Shown one piece after another: positions 1 through 14,859 of a DNA stretch of 64,000 nt (the first letter of the stretch is position 1; every line of letters starts with the position of its first letter). Source of the DNA: Bog-473 sp963764305 (GTDB lineage: Bacteria; Actinomycetota; Acidimicrobiia; Acidimicrobiales; RAAP-2); assembly GCA_963764305.1 (NCBI GenBank), contig CAVXSD010000006.1, positions 310,001 to 374,000 on the forward strand, written 5' to 3'. The notes beneath the pieces were generated by a model. The model did no database searches, was not told where the DNA came from, and was given only the letters and a program-made list of their open reading frames with translations. A program made the translations under genes and the position numbers.

Positions 1-278
1 GTTCCTATGACGAGGCAGTCGTCCCAGCCGACGGTGTCGAGGAGCGCAGTGGCGTCGTCGGCAAAGTCCGCCATGGCGTAGGGCCACGGAGGCACGCTGC
101 TCTGGCCGAGGCCGCGCTGGTCGTACGACAGGACCTCGAATGACTGCCCCACGAGGCCATCGGCCACTCCTGGCTTCTGGCGCAGGTCGCCGCCAGTTCC
201 CGAGATGCTCAGCAGTCGCTCGCCGGCGCCCGCCAGCTCGTAATACAGCGAGACGCCATTGACATCGTGGAAGGGCAT
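1..278 (-). CDS. alpha/beta-hydrolase fold protein, N-terminal part only
   Basis: The minus strand is open from an ATG at 278 to the window edge, about 92 residues. It begins MPFHDVNGVSLYYELAG, a typical start for small alpha/beta hydrolases that act on soluble esters or lactones. It then shows the strand-turn motif YDQRGLGQSS, which precedes the nucleophile region in this superfamily. The nucleophile elbow would fall near DDCLVIGT, just where the window ends, so the catalytic residues cannot be checked and the substrate is unknown. The gene faces the same way as gltD but is 175 bp downstream of the gltD stop, so it may be a separate unit. I see no convincing gene in positions 279-453. Confidence 0.75.
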   Translation of the reverse strand, partial: MPFHDVNGVSLYYELAGAGERLLSISGTGGDLRQKPGVADGLVGQSFEVLSYDQRGLGQSSVPPWPYAMADFADDATALLDTVGWDDCLVIG

Positions 279-453
279 GGCCGCACAGTACCGATGAGTC
301 GGCCACGGACGTGGTGGTCCCGGGCATCCGCAAGGCGACGAAGGAGCGCCGGCGTTTCTCCTCAGCTATGAACGGATTCGTTTAGAGTCGGCGGGTTCAA
401 GGGGTGAGCGCAACAAGCTCTCCGGTCCCAATTCCCGCAACCCCGGGTGCGGC

Positions 454-6559
<6,106 letters not shown>

Positions 6560-6659
6560 CGGCGTCCTTCCGAATGAGGAGAAGTTGAACGGATACCGGG
6601 ACGACGTTGGCCCGAAGTCGAAGGAACAGGATACACGACCGCCCTCGTAGGCTTGGCAC

Positions 6660-7793
6660 ATGGCATGGCGCGTCCAGGTCGTGGGGGGCGGCGTGATCGG
6701 ACTGGCCTGTGCGTGGGATTTGTCACGCAACGGTCATGAAGTGACGGTGATTGCGCCCGCCCCCGGGCGTGACGGTGCGTCGTGGGTGGCAGCCGGGATG
6801 CTGGCGCCGGTGACCGAGGCGCAGTTCGGCGAGTCTGCCCTGACGCGACTCCTCGTCGAGGGGGCGGGGCGCTGGCCGGCCTTTGCCGCCGCGCTGGAGG
6901 GCGCTACCGGCCGCACCATCGGCTACGACACGACGGGGACCGTGACCGTGGCGCTCGATTCGTCCGATCGTGCCAGCCTCGACGACCTCCTCGCCTACCA
7001 GCACACGCTCGGCCTCGAAGCCCACCGCCGCAGTGCCAGCGAGTGCCGCGCCCTGATCCCGGCGCTCAGCCCCACCCTGCGCGGCGGGATCGAGGTTCCC
7101 GGCGACCATCACGTCGACAACCGTGCGCTCCTCGGCGCGCTGGTGGAGGGCTGCCGCCGCGGCGGGGTCACGTTCGTCGAGGGGACCGTGGCCGCGGTGG
7201 CCGCGCCGGCCGCCGGCCCCGAGCTCGTCCTGGCGGACGGCCGGCGGCTCCGCCCGGACCTGGTCGTCCTGGCCGCCGGGACCGGCCTGCCCGCCATCGA
7301 CGGACTGGCCGGCGCCGGATTGCCCCCGCTGCGCCCGGTCAAGGGCCATATCCTGCGCCTCGGGCCGGCCGACGGGGCGACCGCGACTGCGACCGCGTGT
7401 CCACCCTCCCCTTTCCTGGGCCGCACCGTGCGAGGGCTCGTGAACGGCCGCTCGGTCTACCTGGTGCCCCGCCGCGACGGTTCCGTCGTCGTCGGCGCCA
7501 CCGTCGAAGAGCGCGGCAGCGACACCGCGGTCCGGGTCGGCGCGGTGCACGAGCTGCTGAGCGACGCGCGGGCGATCGTCCCCGGCCTCGACGAGCTCGA
7601 GCTCGTCGAGGCGGCCACCGGGCTGCGACCTGCCACACCCGACAACATGCCGCGCATCGGGTGGACGGCGCTGGACGGCGTGGTGGCGGCCGTCGGCCAC
7701 TACCGCAACGGCGTGCTGTTGGCGCCGCTCACCGCGGCCGCCGTCGTGGACCTCGTCGGGCGCCGGGCGCTCGGGGCGTTGGCGCCGGCATGA
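6660..7793 (+). CDS. thiO: glycine oxidase ThiO (FAD-dependent)
   Basis: FAD-dependent oxidase of the glycine/D-amino-acid oxidase family, 377 aa. The N-terminal dinucleotide motif VVGGGVIGLACAWDLSRNG is followed by SWVAAGMLAPVTEAQ, typical of ThiO, and the C-terminal ATGLRPATPDNMPRIG...GHYRNGVLLAP contributes to the flavin site. ThiO oxidises glycine to dehydroglycine (iminoacetate), a precursor of the thiazole ring of thiamine. The next gene, thiS, overlaps it by 4 bp (ATGA), which supports ThiO over a generic amino-acid oxidase. thiG, the usual third partner, is absent; a lipase gene follows instead. The gene is divergent from gltB with a 100-bp gap in which I saw no TPP riboswitch. The Shine-Dalgarno sequence is weak. 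Confidence 0.9.
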   Translation: MAWRVQVVGGGVIGLACAWDLSRNGHEVTVIAPAPGRDGASWVAAGMLAPVTEAQFGESALTRLLVEGAGRWPAFAAALEGATGRTIGYDTTGTVTVALDSSDRASLDDLLAYQHTLGLEAHRRSASECRALIPALSPTLRGGIEVPGDHHVDNRALLGALVEGCRRGGVTFVEGTVAAVAAPAAGPELVLADGRRLRPDLVVLAAGTGLPAIDGLAGAGLPPLRPVKGHILRLGPADGATATATACPPSPFLGRTVRGLVNGRSVYLVPRRDGSVVVGATVEERGSDTAVRVGAVHELLSDARAIVPGLDELELVEAATGLRPATPDNMPRIGWTALDGVVAAVGHYRNGVLLAPLTAAAVVDLVGRRALGALAPA

Positions 7794-8005
7794 CCACCCT
7801 CGCGCTCCTTGTGAACGGCGAGCCAGTGGAGGTGCGGTCCGGCACGACCATCGCCGACCTCGTGGCCGCCCTCACCGGGGCGGACAACCCCAAGGGGGTG
7901 GCGGTGGCGGTGGACCGCGCCGTCATCCCGCGCTCGGAGTGGGCCGGCACGCCCGCCCGCGCCGGGTCCCTGGTCGAGGTCGTGAGCGCCGCCGCCGGCG
8001 GCTGA
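7790..8005 (+). CDS. thiS: sulfur carrier protein ThiS
   Basis: Ubiquitin-like sulfur carrier of 71 aa. It starts at an ATG that overlaps the thiO stop (ATGA). The sequence has the beta-grasp pattern MTTLALLVNGEPVEVRSG, then TIADLVAAL and PKGVAVAVDRAVIPRSEW, and it ends in the Gly-Gly tail (AAAGG). That tail is adenylated and thiocarboxylated before sulfur is handed to the thiazole synthase. The length matches the family (65-75 aa). Tight coupling to thiO supports a role in thiamine thiazole synthesis. The activating enzyme and ThiG must be encoded elsewhere. Confidence 0.93.
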   Translation: MTTLALLVNGEPVEVRSGTTIADLVAALTGADNPKGVAVAVDRAVIPRSEWAGTPARAGSLVEVVSAAAGG

Positions 8006-8047
8006 CCGGCTTTGTCCGCCACCGGCAGGCGGTGCCAGAATCGTTCG

Positions 8048-9505
8048 ATGCCTGCCGCACCCCGTCCCAGTTCCACCGCGTTCGTGCTGGCCGGAGGGGG
8101 CACCAAGGGTTCCTTCGAGGTGGGCGTGCTCCAGTACCTGGTCGGCGTGGAGGGCATCGTCCCCGACATCATCACGGCCACCTCCGCCGGGGCCATCGCC
8201 GCCACCGTCCTGGCGCAGGCCCGCACCCTTCCCGAGTTCGTGGAGCGGGTGAACGAGATCGAGGGTGACGTCCTGGCCTGGACGCAGACCGAGCACGTCT
8301 TCGGCAAGCAGGCCTGGCTGGGCGCGCTCGATGGCACGGCTCTGGGCCGCGAGATCCACCAGGAGATCACCGAGGGCACCCGCCCGCCCTTTCCCCTCAC
8401 CCCCTCGACAGTGCTGGCGGGCGACGACGTGGTGCCGGCCAGCCGGTCCGACCGCAGGGGAAGACGCCAGGCCCGGCGGGCCCGGCGCCGGCGGCAGCGG
8501 CATATCGCGCGACTGGTCGCCGGGGCCGGGCTCCGGCTGCCCCGGGTCCGGCGCCACCTGCGCACCAGCGGCAGCGCGGTCCTCAACCTCGACCCGCTGG
8601 CCGGTGCGCTCCGCAACGGGAGCAACGACGGGGTGCGGGCGGTCGACCCCTCACTGATCGCCCGCCCGGGCCTGCGGTTGCGCCTGGCCGTCACCGCGCT
8701 CCGCGCCGGCGTCCTGCGCTTCGTGGCCGAGGACGGCTCCATCGTGGAGTCCGACGCCCTGACTCCTGCGCCGGGAGAGTCGGCGGGACCGGTCGAGGTC
8801 GTGGACGGTGCCATCGCGTCGGCCAGCGTGCCCATGGTCTTCCCACCGCACCCCATGGCCGACGACGACTACGTCGACGGCGGCGTGATCGAGATCGTGC
8901 CGGTCTCGGCTGCCGCGGCGCTCGGGGCGACCCGCATCATCGCCGTCGTGGCCGTGCCGCTCACGCTGCCCCGTGACGAGCGGAACTACGCTGCGGCGCC
9001 CGCCGGCTACATCGGCCTCCGGTCCATGGGCATGATCGGGGTGGCGGAGCGGCAGATCGCGAACCTCAACGCCCCCCTCCCCGACGGGGCGGCGTTGACG
9101 ACCATCGACCCCGTGGTCGACGTGGTCGGCCTCTTCGAGGTGGAGCCGGGCCTCCTGCGCATCAACAAGGACTACGGCTGGATGCGCGCGGCCGATGTCC
9201 TCACGGAGGGTGACGCCGACATCGCGGCCGGGATCGCGGAGGGCACCCACGGCATCGTCGAGGCCCGGCGCGAGGCCTGGCGCCTGGAAGAGACGCTGTG
9301 GGCCGCCGGGCGGATCGGGGATGGCGACGCCGGGACCCTCGCCCTGGTCCGCGAGCACAAGGAGACGGTCCGAGCGCTGATCGACCGGCGCAAGCAGCTC
9401 GGCTTCCCCGTGCCGGACGGCTGTGAGGACTGGTGGACCGGCTTCGAGGCCCACACGGCCGAGCGACCGCAGGGCCTCCCGGCCTTCTCGACCGGCCGTG
9501 GCTGA
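8048..9505 (+). CDS. patatin-like phospholipase family protein
   Basis: Patatin-type serine hydrolase, 485 aa from the ATG at 8048; a TTG 36 bp upstream is the alternative start. Near the N-terminus the oxyanion motif GGGTKGSFEVG precedes the nucleophile elbow ATSAGAIAAT, where the usual leading Gly of GxSxG is Ala. The catalytic Asp lies in the conserved DGGVIEIVP. Between roughly residues 130 and 180 is an Arg-rich insert (RRGRRQARRARRRR) that splits the lipase core and is not usual. The C-terminal 120 residues are charged and helical. The protein probably hydrolyses acyl chains of lipids; the substrate is unknown. It ends 52 bp before the convergent corA stop. Confidence 0.85.
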   Translation: MPAAPRPSSTAFVLAGGGTKGSFEVGVLQYLVGVEGIVPDIITATSAGAIAATVLAQARTLPEFVERVNEIEGDVLAWTQTEHVFGKQAWLGALDGTALGREIHQEITEGTRPPFPLTPSTVLAGDDVVPASRSDRRGRRQARRARRRRQRHIARLVAGAGLRLPRVRRHLRTSGSAVLNLDPLAGALRNGSNDGVRAVDPSLIARPGLRLRLAVTALRAGVLRFVAEDGSIVESDALTPAPGESAGPVEVVDGAIASASVPMVFPPHPMADDDYVDGGVIEIVPVSAAAALGATRIIAVVAVPLTLPRDERNYAAAPAGYIGLRSMGMIGVAERQIANLNAPLPDGAALTTIDPVVDVVGLFEVEPGLLRINKDYGWMRAADVLTEGDADIAAGIAEGTHGIVEARREAWRLEETLWAAGRIGDGDAGTLALVREHKETVRALIDRRKQLGFPVPDGCEDWWTGFEAHTAERPQGLPAFSTGRG

Positions 9506-9556
9506 AGCCCCGGGCGCGCCGGCCAGGCCGGGCACGCCGGGCATGCCGACCAGCGG

Positions 9557-10550
9557 TCAGACCGTCGGCCCGCCCAACCACCCCCGCCGGCGGAACAGGA
9601 CGATGAGGAACACCACGGTCACGACGTCCAGGCCGATCCCGATCACGAAGAAGCTCCACGTGGGCAGCGAGCCACACGCGCACCAGGTAGCTGAAGTTCT
9701 GCCCGAAGAACCCGGTCAGGAAGCTCAACGGCAGGAAGATCGTGGCGATGATGGTCAGCTGTTTCATCACCACGTTGAGGCGGTTCGACACCGTCGACAG
9801 GTGCGTGTCCATGACGCTCGAGAGCAGGTCCCGGTAGTTGTCGACCATGTCCGCCACGCGGATCAGGTGGTCGTAGAGGTCGCGGAAGTAGCGCGTCGCC
9901 TCGTCGTTCATGCCGGGCATGTCGGTGACGCCGGCGTTGATGCTGGCGACCATGTCGCGTTCGGGGGCCACGATCTTGCGCATCTCGATCAGGGAGCGCT
10001 TCATCTGGAAGAGCTCGCCGAGCTGCGCCTCGGTCGGCGTCTTGAGGATCTCGTCCTCCAGCGCGTCGATCTTGTCGTCGAACTTGGACAGGACCGGGAA
10101 GAAGCTGTCCACCAGCGAGCCGATGACGAGGTACACGATGACGAGCTGGGGTGAGGCGACCTGGGCGACCGGGTGGCGCTCGAGCCGGTCCCGCGTGTTG
10201 GCCAGGGTCGGGCACTCTCCGCGGTGCACGGTGACGACGTAGCGGTCCGTCCAGAAGAGGTGGACCTCGGCGTTGCCCGTGTGGTCCGGGTCGGCGCCCC
10301 GCGCCACCAGGTAGACGAAGTCGTCGTAGATGTCGACCCGCGGCCGCTGGTTGAAGCGCTCGGCCGATTGCACCGCCAAATGATGGAACCCGAAGTGGGT
10401 GCCCAACAGCTCACCGACCATGCCGTCGGACGCCTCGTCGTCGAGGTCCAGCCAGAAGAAGTCGGTCCCGGCCAGTGCGGCCAGCACGTCCTCCGTCGTC
10501 GCCTGCACATCGTGGCCGCCTTGGCGCAGGGTCCCTTGCAGCACCCCCAC
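9557..10550 (-). pseudogene. corA: CorA-family magnesium/cobalt transporter, frameshifted near its end
   Basis: CorA-type divalent metal channel. About 290 residues read cleanly: a cytosolic alpha/beta domain (VDIYDDFVYLVARG), a long helix (LIEMRKIVAPERDMVASIN) and the first transmembrane helix LTIIATIFLPLSFLTGFFGQNF. The pore signature normally GMN is GQN here. At about 9670 the frame is lost by one extra base. The shifted frame then encodes the missing second helix, SFFVIGIGLDVVTVVFLIVLF, with a charged end RRRGWLGG and a stop at 9557. The whole span is one base over a multiple of three and would give about 330 aa, the normal CorA length. Either a fresh mutation or a base-calling error fits. 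The start is taken at 10550. Confidence 0.88.
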
Positions 10551-10590
10551 AGTCTCACCCCGCCCGGCGGCGCCCTGGTGGATGATTCGT

Positions 10591-11757
10591 TCAGGCGAAG
10601 CGCCCGGGGTCGAACGAGGGCGGCAACCGCACCTCGTCCCCCGGCAGCGCCACCCCCGCCATGGTGTGCGCCAGCACGCGGGCCGAGATCGGTCCCTGCA
10701 GCAGGCCGTTGGCGCCGTGGCCGGTGGCCACCCAGGCGTTGCCCCAGCCGGGGACCCGGCCGACGACGGCGCGGTCGTCCGCCGACGTGGGCCGCAGCCC
10801 CACCCGCGTCTCGAGGTAGCTGGCCGCCTCCAGTCCGGGAGCCACCTTCAGGCACTCCCGTAGGAGCTCGTGGAGGCCGGACACCGTCACGTCGACCGAG
10901 TACCCGGCGTCCACCTCGAACGTGCCGCCGCAGGCCACCCGGCCATCGGGCCAGGGGACGAGATAGTGGGTCAGCAGCGGCTGCACGATGGGCCAGCCCC
11001 CCGTGTCCGCACCAACGCCGAGATGCACGATCTGACCCTTCGTCGGACCCACGGGCAGCGTGGCACCGAGCCACTCCCCGACCGCCGCGGTCCAGGCGCC
11101 ACCGGCGACGGCGACCGCGCCGCAGGCCACATCCCCCCGACCCTCGACCACGAGGGCGGCGACGTGCCGCCCGTCCGCGACGACACCGCGCACGGCCGCG
11201 GCCACGAACTCGACCCCACGGGCCACAGTGGCCTGGCGCAGCGCGGCCGCCATGCCCCGGCCGTCGATCCGGGCGGAGCCGGGTGCGTGCAGCACACGGT
11301 GCACCGCGCTCAGCGGAGGGAAGAGCGCTCGGGCCTCCTCGGGGGTGATCTCGACCACCTCCCCCGGCGCCCGGCGGAGCACCAGGTCGGCAAAGGGGGC
11401 GAACCACGCGTCCTCCTGCCCGCGTAGGCCGATGGAAAGGATGCCGCAGCGGTCGTAGCCCGTCCCTGCGACATCCGCCCCGTCGAGCTGCATCCGCTGC
11501 AAGAGTGCGGGGTAGTGCGCGCCCGCCTGGCGCAGGAAGGGCCCCATGGCGGCCTCGGGCTCGGTGCTGGTGAGCGGCGAGAGGATGCCCGCCCCGGCGT
11601 CGGTCGCCCGCCCCGGATGGCCGGCGTCGACGACCGTGACGCTCGCGCCCAGGCAGGACAGCTCGTAGGCCAGAGACAGGCCGACCAGGCCGGCTCCGAC
11701 CACGGCCACGTCGCAGCGCTCCCCGTTCACCACGCCGAGTCCACCAGGCCAGCCCAC
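10591..11757 (-). CDS. FAD-dependent amine/amino-acid oxidase (DAO family)
   Basis: Second DAO-type flavoprotein of the window, up to 388 aa. The Rossmann motif CDVAVVGAGLVGLSLAYEL is near residue 15, followed by DAGAGILSPL. The C-terminus has ETRVGLRPTSADDRAVVGR and ATGHGANGLLQGPISAR, which close the FAD site. It resembles ThiO and D-amino-acid dehydrogenases, but no thiamine gene is adjacent, so the substrate (glycine, sarcosine or a D-amino acid) is open. The first in-frame start is the GTG at 11757, only 23 bp from the divergent ATG at 11781. Internal GTGs about 24-27 bp further in would leave more room for a promoter. Confidence 0.82.
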   Translation of the reverse strand: MGWPGGLGVVNGERCDVAVVGAGLVGLSLAYELSCLGASVTVVDAGHPGRATDAGAGILSPLTSTEPEAAMGPFLRQAGAHYPALLQRMQLDGADVAGTGYDRCGILSIGLRGQEDAWFAPFADLVLRRAPGEVVEITPEEARALFPPLSAVHRVLHAPGSARIDGRGMAAALRQATVARGVEFVAAAVRGVVADGRHVAALVVEGRGDVACGAVAVAGGAWTAAVGEWLGATLPVGPTKGQIVHLGVGADTGGWPIVQPLLTHYLVPWPDGRVACGGTFEVDAGYSVDVTVSGLHELLRECLKVAPGLEAASYLETRVGLRPTSADDRAVVGRVPGWGNAWVATGHGANGLLQGPISARVLAHTMAGVALPGDEVRLPPSFDPGRFA

Positions 11758-11780
11758 CCGCCCGCCAATGGTGCGGCACT

Positions 11781-12746
11781 ATGAGCGTCGTGCAGGTCGT
11801 GCGGACACCCGAGGAGCGCTTCGACGACCTGTCGGGGTTCCCCTTTACCCCCCGCTACGCCACGCTGCCCGACGGGCTGCGCATGCACTACGTCGATGAG
11901 GGCCCAGCCGACGCGGAGACGATCCTGCTGCTGCACGGCCAGCCCACGTGGTCGTACCTCTACCGCACCGTCGTGGTGCGTCTGGCCGAGCGGGGGCTGC
12001 GCGCCGTGGCCCCGGACCTGATCGGCTTCGGTCGGTCCGACAAGCCGGTGGCCCGGACGGCGTACTCGGTGCGCGCTCACATCGACTGGATCTCCCGGTT
12101 CGTCGCGGCCGTCGGCCTGTCCGGCCTGACGCTCGTCGTCCAGGACTGGGGCGGCCCGATCGGCCTGGGTCTCCTCACTGCCGCTCCGGGCCTCGTCCGT
12201 CGCGTCGTCGCCGCCAATACCGTGCTGCACACGGCCGATGCCGCCCTGGCGGGCCGCTTGGACTGGGCCTGCCACGCCGGCCCGGACGGGACGGTCACCG
12301 TGGAGCAGCAGCTGCTCGACTATCAGCGCTTCACCCAGGAGCTCGAGCCCTTTCGTCCCAGCCTCTTTGTGCAGGGGGCCACCGAGACGGATGTCCCGGA
12401 CCTCGTCCTGGCGGCCTACGACGCTCCGTTCCCCGACGAGACCTTCTGCGCCGGGCCGCGCCAGCTCCCGTTGCTCATGGGGCTGACCCCGGCGAGCGAG
12501 TGCGCCCGCCTGAACCGTCGCACCATGGATGCGCTGGCCCGCTTCGACCGTCCGTTCCTGACCGCGTTCTCCGACGGCGATCCCGCCACCCGCGGCTGGG
12601 CCGAGGTGCTGCAGGCGCGGGTGCCCGGCGCAGTGGGACGGGACCACTGCACCATCGAGGGCGCCGGGCATTTCCTCCAGGAGGATCGCGGGGCCCAACT
12701 GGCTGACGTCGTGGCGGGGTTTGTGGAGGGTGCGAACCCCGCCTGA
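11781..12746 (+). CDS. haloalkane dehalogenase-like alpha/beta hydrolase
   Basis: Alpha/beta hydrolase of 321 aa with the features of subfamily I haloalkane dehalogenases. The oxyanion segment is HGQPTWSYLYR (residues 52-62). The nucleophile is Asp122 in VVQDWGG, followed by the halide-holding Trp123. The motif YDAPFPDETFCAGPRQ is typical of the group, an acid lies in FSDGDP (Asp265/267), and the base is His297 in GAGHFLQED. A nucleophilic Asp rather than Ser excludes ordinary esterases; epoxide hydrolases also use Asp but normally have Tyr residues in the cap. The expected reaction is a haloalkane plus water giving an alcohol and halide. The position normally Glu or Asn after HG is Gln. The gene is divergent from the flavin oxidase. 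Confidence 0.85.
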   Translation: MSVVQVVRTPEERFDDLSGFPFTPRYATLPDGLRMHYVDEGPADAETILLLHGQPTWSYLYRTVVVRLAERGLRAVAPDLIGFGRSDKPVARTAYSVRAHIDWISRFVAAVGLSGLTLVVQDWGGPIGLGLLTAAPGLVRRVVAANTVLHTADAALAGRLDWACHAGPDGTVTVEQQLLDYQRFTQELEPFRPSLFVQGATETDVPDLVLAAYDAPFPDETFCAGPRQLPLLMGLTPASECARLNRRTMDALARFDRPFLTAFSDGDPATRGWAEVLQARVPGAVGRDHCTIEGAGHFLQEDRGAQLADVVAGFVEGANPA

Positions 12747-13520
12747 CTACGGGGCCGGCGTCGGCTCCTCGGGGGCGGCAGCGGGTTCCGGGGCGGCGAG
12801 CGCATCAGGCTCGGGCGGCGCACCGCTGCCCAACTGCGCCTTGAGGGCAGCCAGCTCGTTGTCGACCTGCGCGTCCTTGCCGACCTTGTCGAGCTCCTTC
12901 TGGATGTCGTCGGTGCCACCCCCGACGTCCTCGAGGACACCGGACTCGAGCAGCTCGTCGAGGGCGCCGGAGCGGGCCTGCATCGTGGCGATCTTGTCCT
13001 GCGCACGTTGCAGCGATGCCCCCGAGTCGTTGACGGACTTCGAGATCCCGGCGGTGCTCTCGTCGACCTCCGAGATCGCCTTGGCCGCGGTGTACTGGGC
13101 CTTGAGGGTCTCCTTCTGGGTGCGGAAGTCGTTGACCCGCTTCTGCAGCACGTCGAGGGTCTTGGTGAGCTTCTGCTCCTCCTCGTCGAGCTGCTGGCGC
13201 TGCGGCTCCATCTCGTCGATCTGCTGCTGTGCCGCCGCCTTGCGCGACAGCGCCTCCTTGGCCAGATCCTCCCGGTTGGCGGACAGGGCCTGTTTGGCCT
13301 GGTCCTGCAGGTGGTCGACGGTGTGCTGGAACTGCTCCTGCTGGAGCTCCAGGCGCTTCTTCGAGGCGGCCAGGTCGACCAGGGCGCGCCGCACCTGGGT
13401 GATCTGCTCGAGCATCTTCTCGTAGGAGAGGTCGAGCATCTCGTCGGGCTTTTCGGCGGCGTCGAGCGCCTTGTTCGTCTTGGCCTGCACGATATCGTGA
13501 GCCCGTTGGAAGATGCCCAT
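12747..13520 (-). CDS. PspA/IM30 (ESCRT-III-like) family protein
   Basis: PspA/IM30 family membrane-maintenance protein, 257 aa. The start at 13520 is set by GGGAGGGA directly upstream and by the family N-terminus MGIFQRAHDIVQAKTNKALD, the amphipathic helix 0 that binds stressed membranes. Residues 25-200 form an almost unbroken coiled coil rich in Gln, Glu, Lys and Ala. The last 35 residues (GAPPEPDALAAPEPAAAPEEP...) are a Pro/Ala-rich disordered tail. Such proteins oligomerise on the inner leaflet and preserve the proton gradient under envelope stress. No pspBC or PspN-type partner is adjacent. It is convergent with the dehalogenase: the stops abut without a gap. Confidence 0.9.
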   Translation of the reverse strand: MGIFQRAHDIVQAKTNKALDAAEKPDEMLDLSYEKMLEQITQVRRALVDLAASKKRLELQQEQFQHTVDHLQDQAKQALSANREDLAKEALSRKAAAQQQIDEMEPQRQQLDEEEQKLTKTLDVLQKRVNDFRTQKETLKAQYTAAKAISEVDESTAGISKSVNDSGASLQRAQDKIATMQARSGALDELLESGVLEDVGGGTDDIQKELDKVGKDAQVDNELAALKAQLGSGAPPEPDALAAPEPAAAPEEPTPAP

Positions 13521-13702
13521 GTTCCCTCCCTGGGGGTCGGTCCGTGACCCCCACCATAGATTCGAATCAGCCCGTCTGCGGCCGCGTCGACCGTCTCCGC
13601 TCGGTCGACACTCCCGGATCACCTCGCTCGTAGTCCCGGCGGTGGTTGGGTGGCGCCGGGCGACCTCCCGTTCGACCGACTCGTAGCGACGTCACGCCGC
13701 CG

Positions 13703-13921
13703 CTAGGTCGGAAATGCGACAGCCAGAACGGCACTCAGTGGTCCCACGACCACTCGGGTGCGGGGTGAAGTGTGCGTGTGGGTCACGGTCTCGTCGAAAG
13801 AGAAGGACCCGTCAGATTGCCTGACGGTGAAGCTCGGGACATCGATCGTGTGCCAGCCGTCTTGCAGCTGAACCTCCGACACTTTGGCTTCGTCGATAGC
13901 AGCAAGCCACTCGATGCTCAT
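13703..13921 (-). CDS. small hypothetical protein, 72 aa
   Basis: The ATG at 13921 has GGGAGG 7 nt upstream and fixes the start; an upstream in-frame start lacks such a site. The product begins MSIEWLAAIDEAKVSEV. It is a mixed-charge, probably soluble protein of beta-rich character (DGWHTIDVPSFTVRQSDGS) with a His/Thr run HTHT and a hydrophobic end VVVGPLSAVLAVAFPT. I recognise no family. The good ribosome site and typical codon bias suggest it is real. It stands alone between pspA and a stretch of decayed sequence. Confidence 0.5.
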   Translation of the reverse strand: MSIEWLAAIDEAKVSEVQLQDGWHTIDVPSFTVRQSDGSFSFDETVTHTHTSPRTRVVVGPLSAVLAVAFPT

Positions 13922-14318
13922 TTGGGCCTCCCGGCCATCAGACGTACTCACGCACCATAATGCGACACGAACTGCTCCTTTTGCCGGACTGCCAGGGTTT
14001 GAAGCCGGGACACCGTCCCCCGGTGCGGCGCGCTCCGTCGCGCCCGTGACCTGACGTGACGTCGTGGCTGTGAGTGCCAGGCGGGACGGCTTGACGAGTT
14101 AGGCGAGGAACATTTCGATGTCGGGCTCCATCAGCCACTCAAGAGACCTACCGGCCGCCACGACGCCGGCGCGTCCTTCGAAGTCCGCCAGCACCGCCTC
14201 GCGGTGCTGGCGACGGACGGACCCATTCCCCCGCACCCCCGCACCCTCGCACCCTCGCGCGCCGAGCCGACCGTATTCCCATCGTGCGCTTCACACGCAA
14301 TGAGGAGGAACGGTAACC
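13922..14318 (+). other. non-coding stretch, no supported gene
   Basis: About 400 bp without an ORF of normal coding character. It contains a short C-rich repeat (CGCACCC/CGCACCCT copies near 14234-14262). It ends in a good ribosome site, GAGGAGGAA at about 14301-14309, which belongs to the decayed lipoprotein-like ORF that follows. Confidence 0.4.
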
Positions 14319-14698
14319 ATGACCAATCCGAGCTCCAACGCCACTCCTGAGGATCGCACGACGCTTCGGCCCGATCGCGATTGTCGCAATCCTCGGTCTC
14401 CTGCTGCGGCCTGCGGCTCCAGCAGCGGAGCTTCGAATGGTGGAGCAGGGAACTCGAACATGTCCACAACGGCGGGACAGTCCGGTGGGGGCTCGACGAG
14501 TGAAGTGGGGGCGCCGCGTTCTGAGCACCTCGCGCAGCTCGCGCTCGCCGGGACGACCGCAAGCCCGACCACGTGGCTCCCTGCTTCGAGCGAGCTGAGC
14601 GAGTTGGGCGCGCCGGGGCGATGGCCACCGGGGCCGCTCAGGAATACCAGTGGGTCCTTAACGCCGGCCGGTATTCCTTCGTCCACCTGCGGCGATAG
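14319..14698 (+). pseudogene. decayed small lipoprotein-like gene
   Basis: A strong ribosome site precedes the ATG at 14319 (MTNPSSNATPE), but the lipoprotein signal is split between frames. The hydrophobic run RRFGPIAIVAILGLLL lies in the +1 frame, while the lipobox-like AACGSSSGASNGGAGNSN is back in the first frame. A third segment, AAQEYQWVLNAGRYSFVHL, is in another frame and ends at a TAG at 14696-14698. Re-joining them would give a roughly 125-residue lipoprotein with a Ser/Gly-rich linker. This reading is inference: at least two indels are needed, and the length is not a multiple of three. The function is unknown. Positions 14699-14859 hold nothing I can support. Confidence 0.4.
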
Positions 14699-14859
14699 TC
14701 GGCGACCATGGTCCCGACGGGGCCAAGGAGACGCGGTGTCGATACATCGCCCAGATTTGCGACAGCTGCAGTGCGCTTGTCTGCGAGCCACCAATACGCA
14801 GTCGTCACCGAAACATTTCGGGCGGATTTACGAACAGGTCGCGTCCGTTTGTGTTCCGT

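Noticed and set aside
6560..6659. Possible TPP riboswitch before thiO
   Set aside because: The 100-bp gap lacks the conserved CUGAGA-type core and paired arms of the THI element.
14131..14794. Several open frames on the minus strand opposite the lipoprotein remnant
   Set aside because: Arg/Ser/Pro-rich antisense translations without ribosome sites or motifs.
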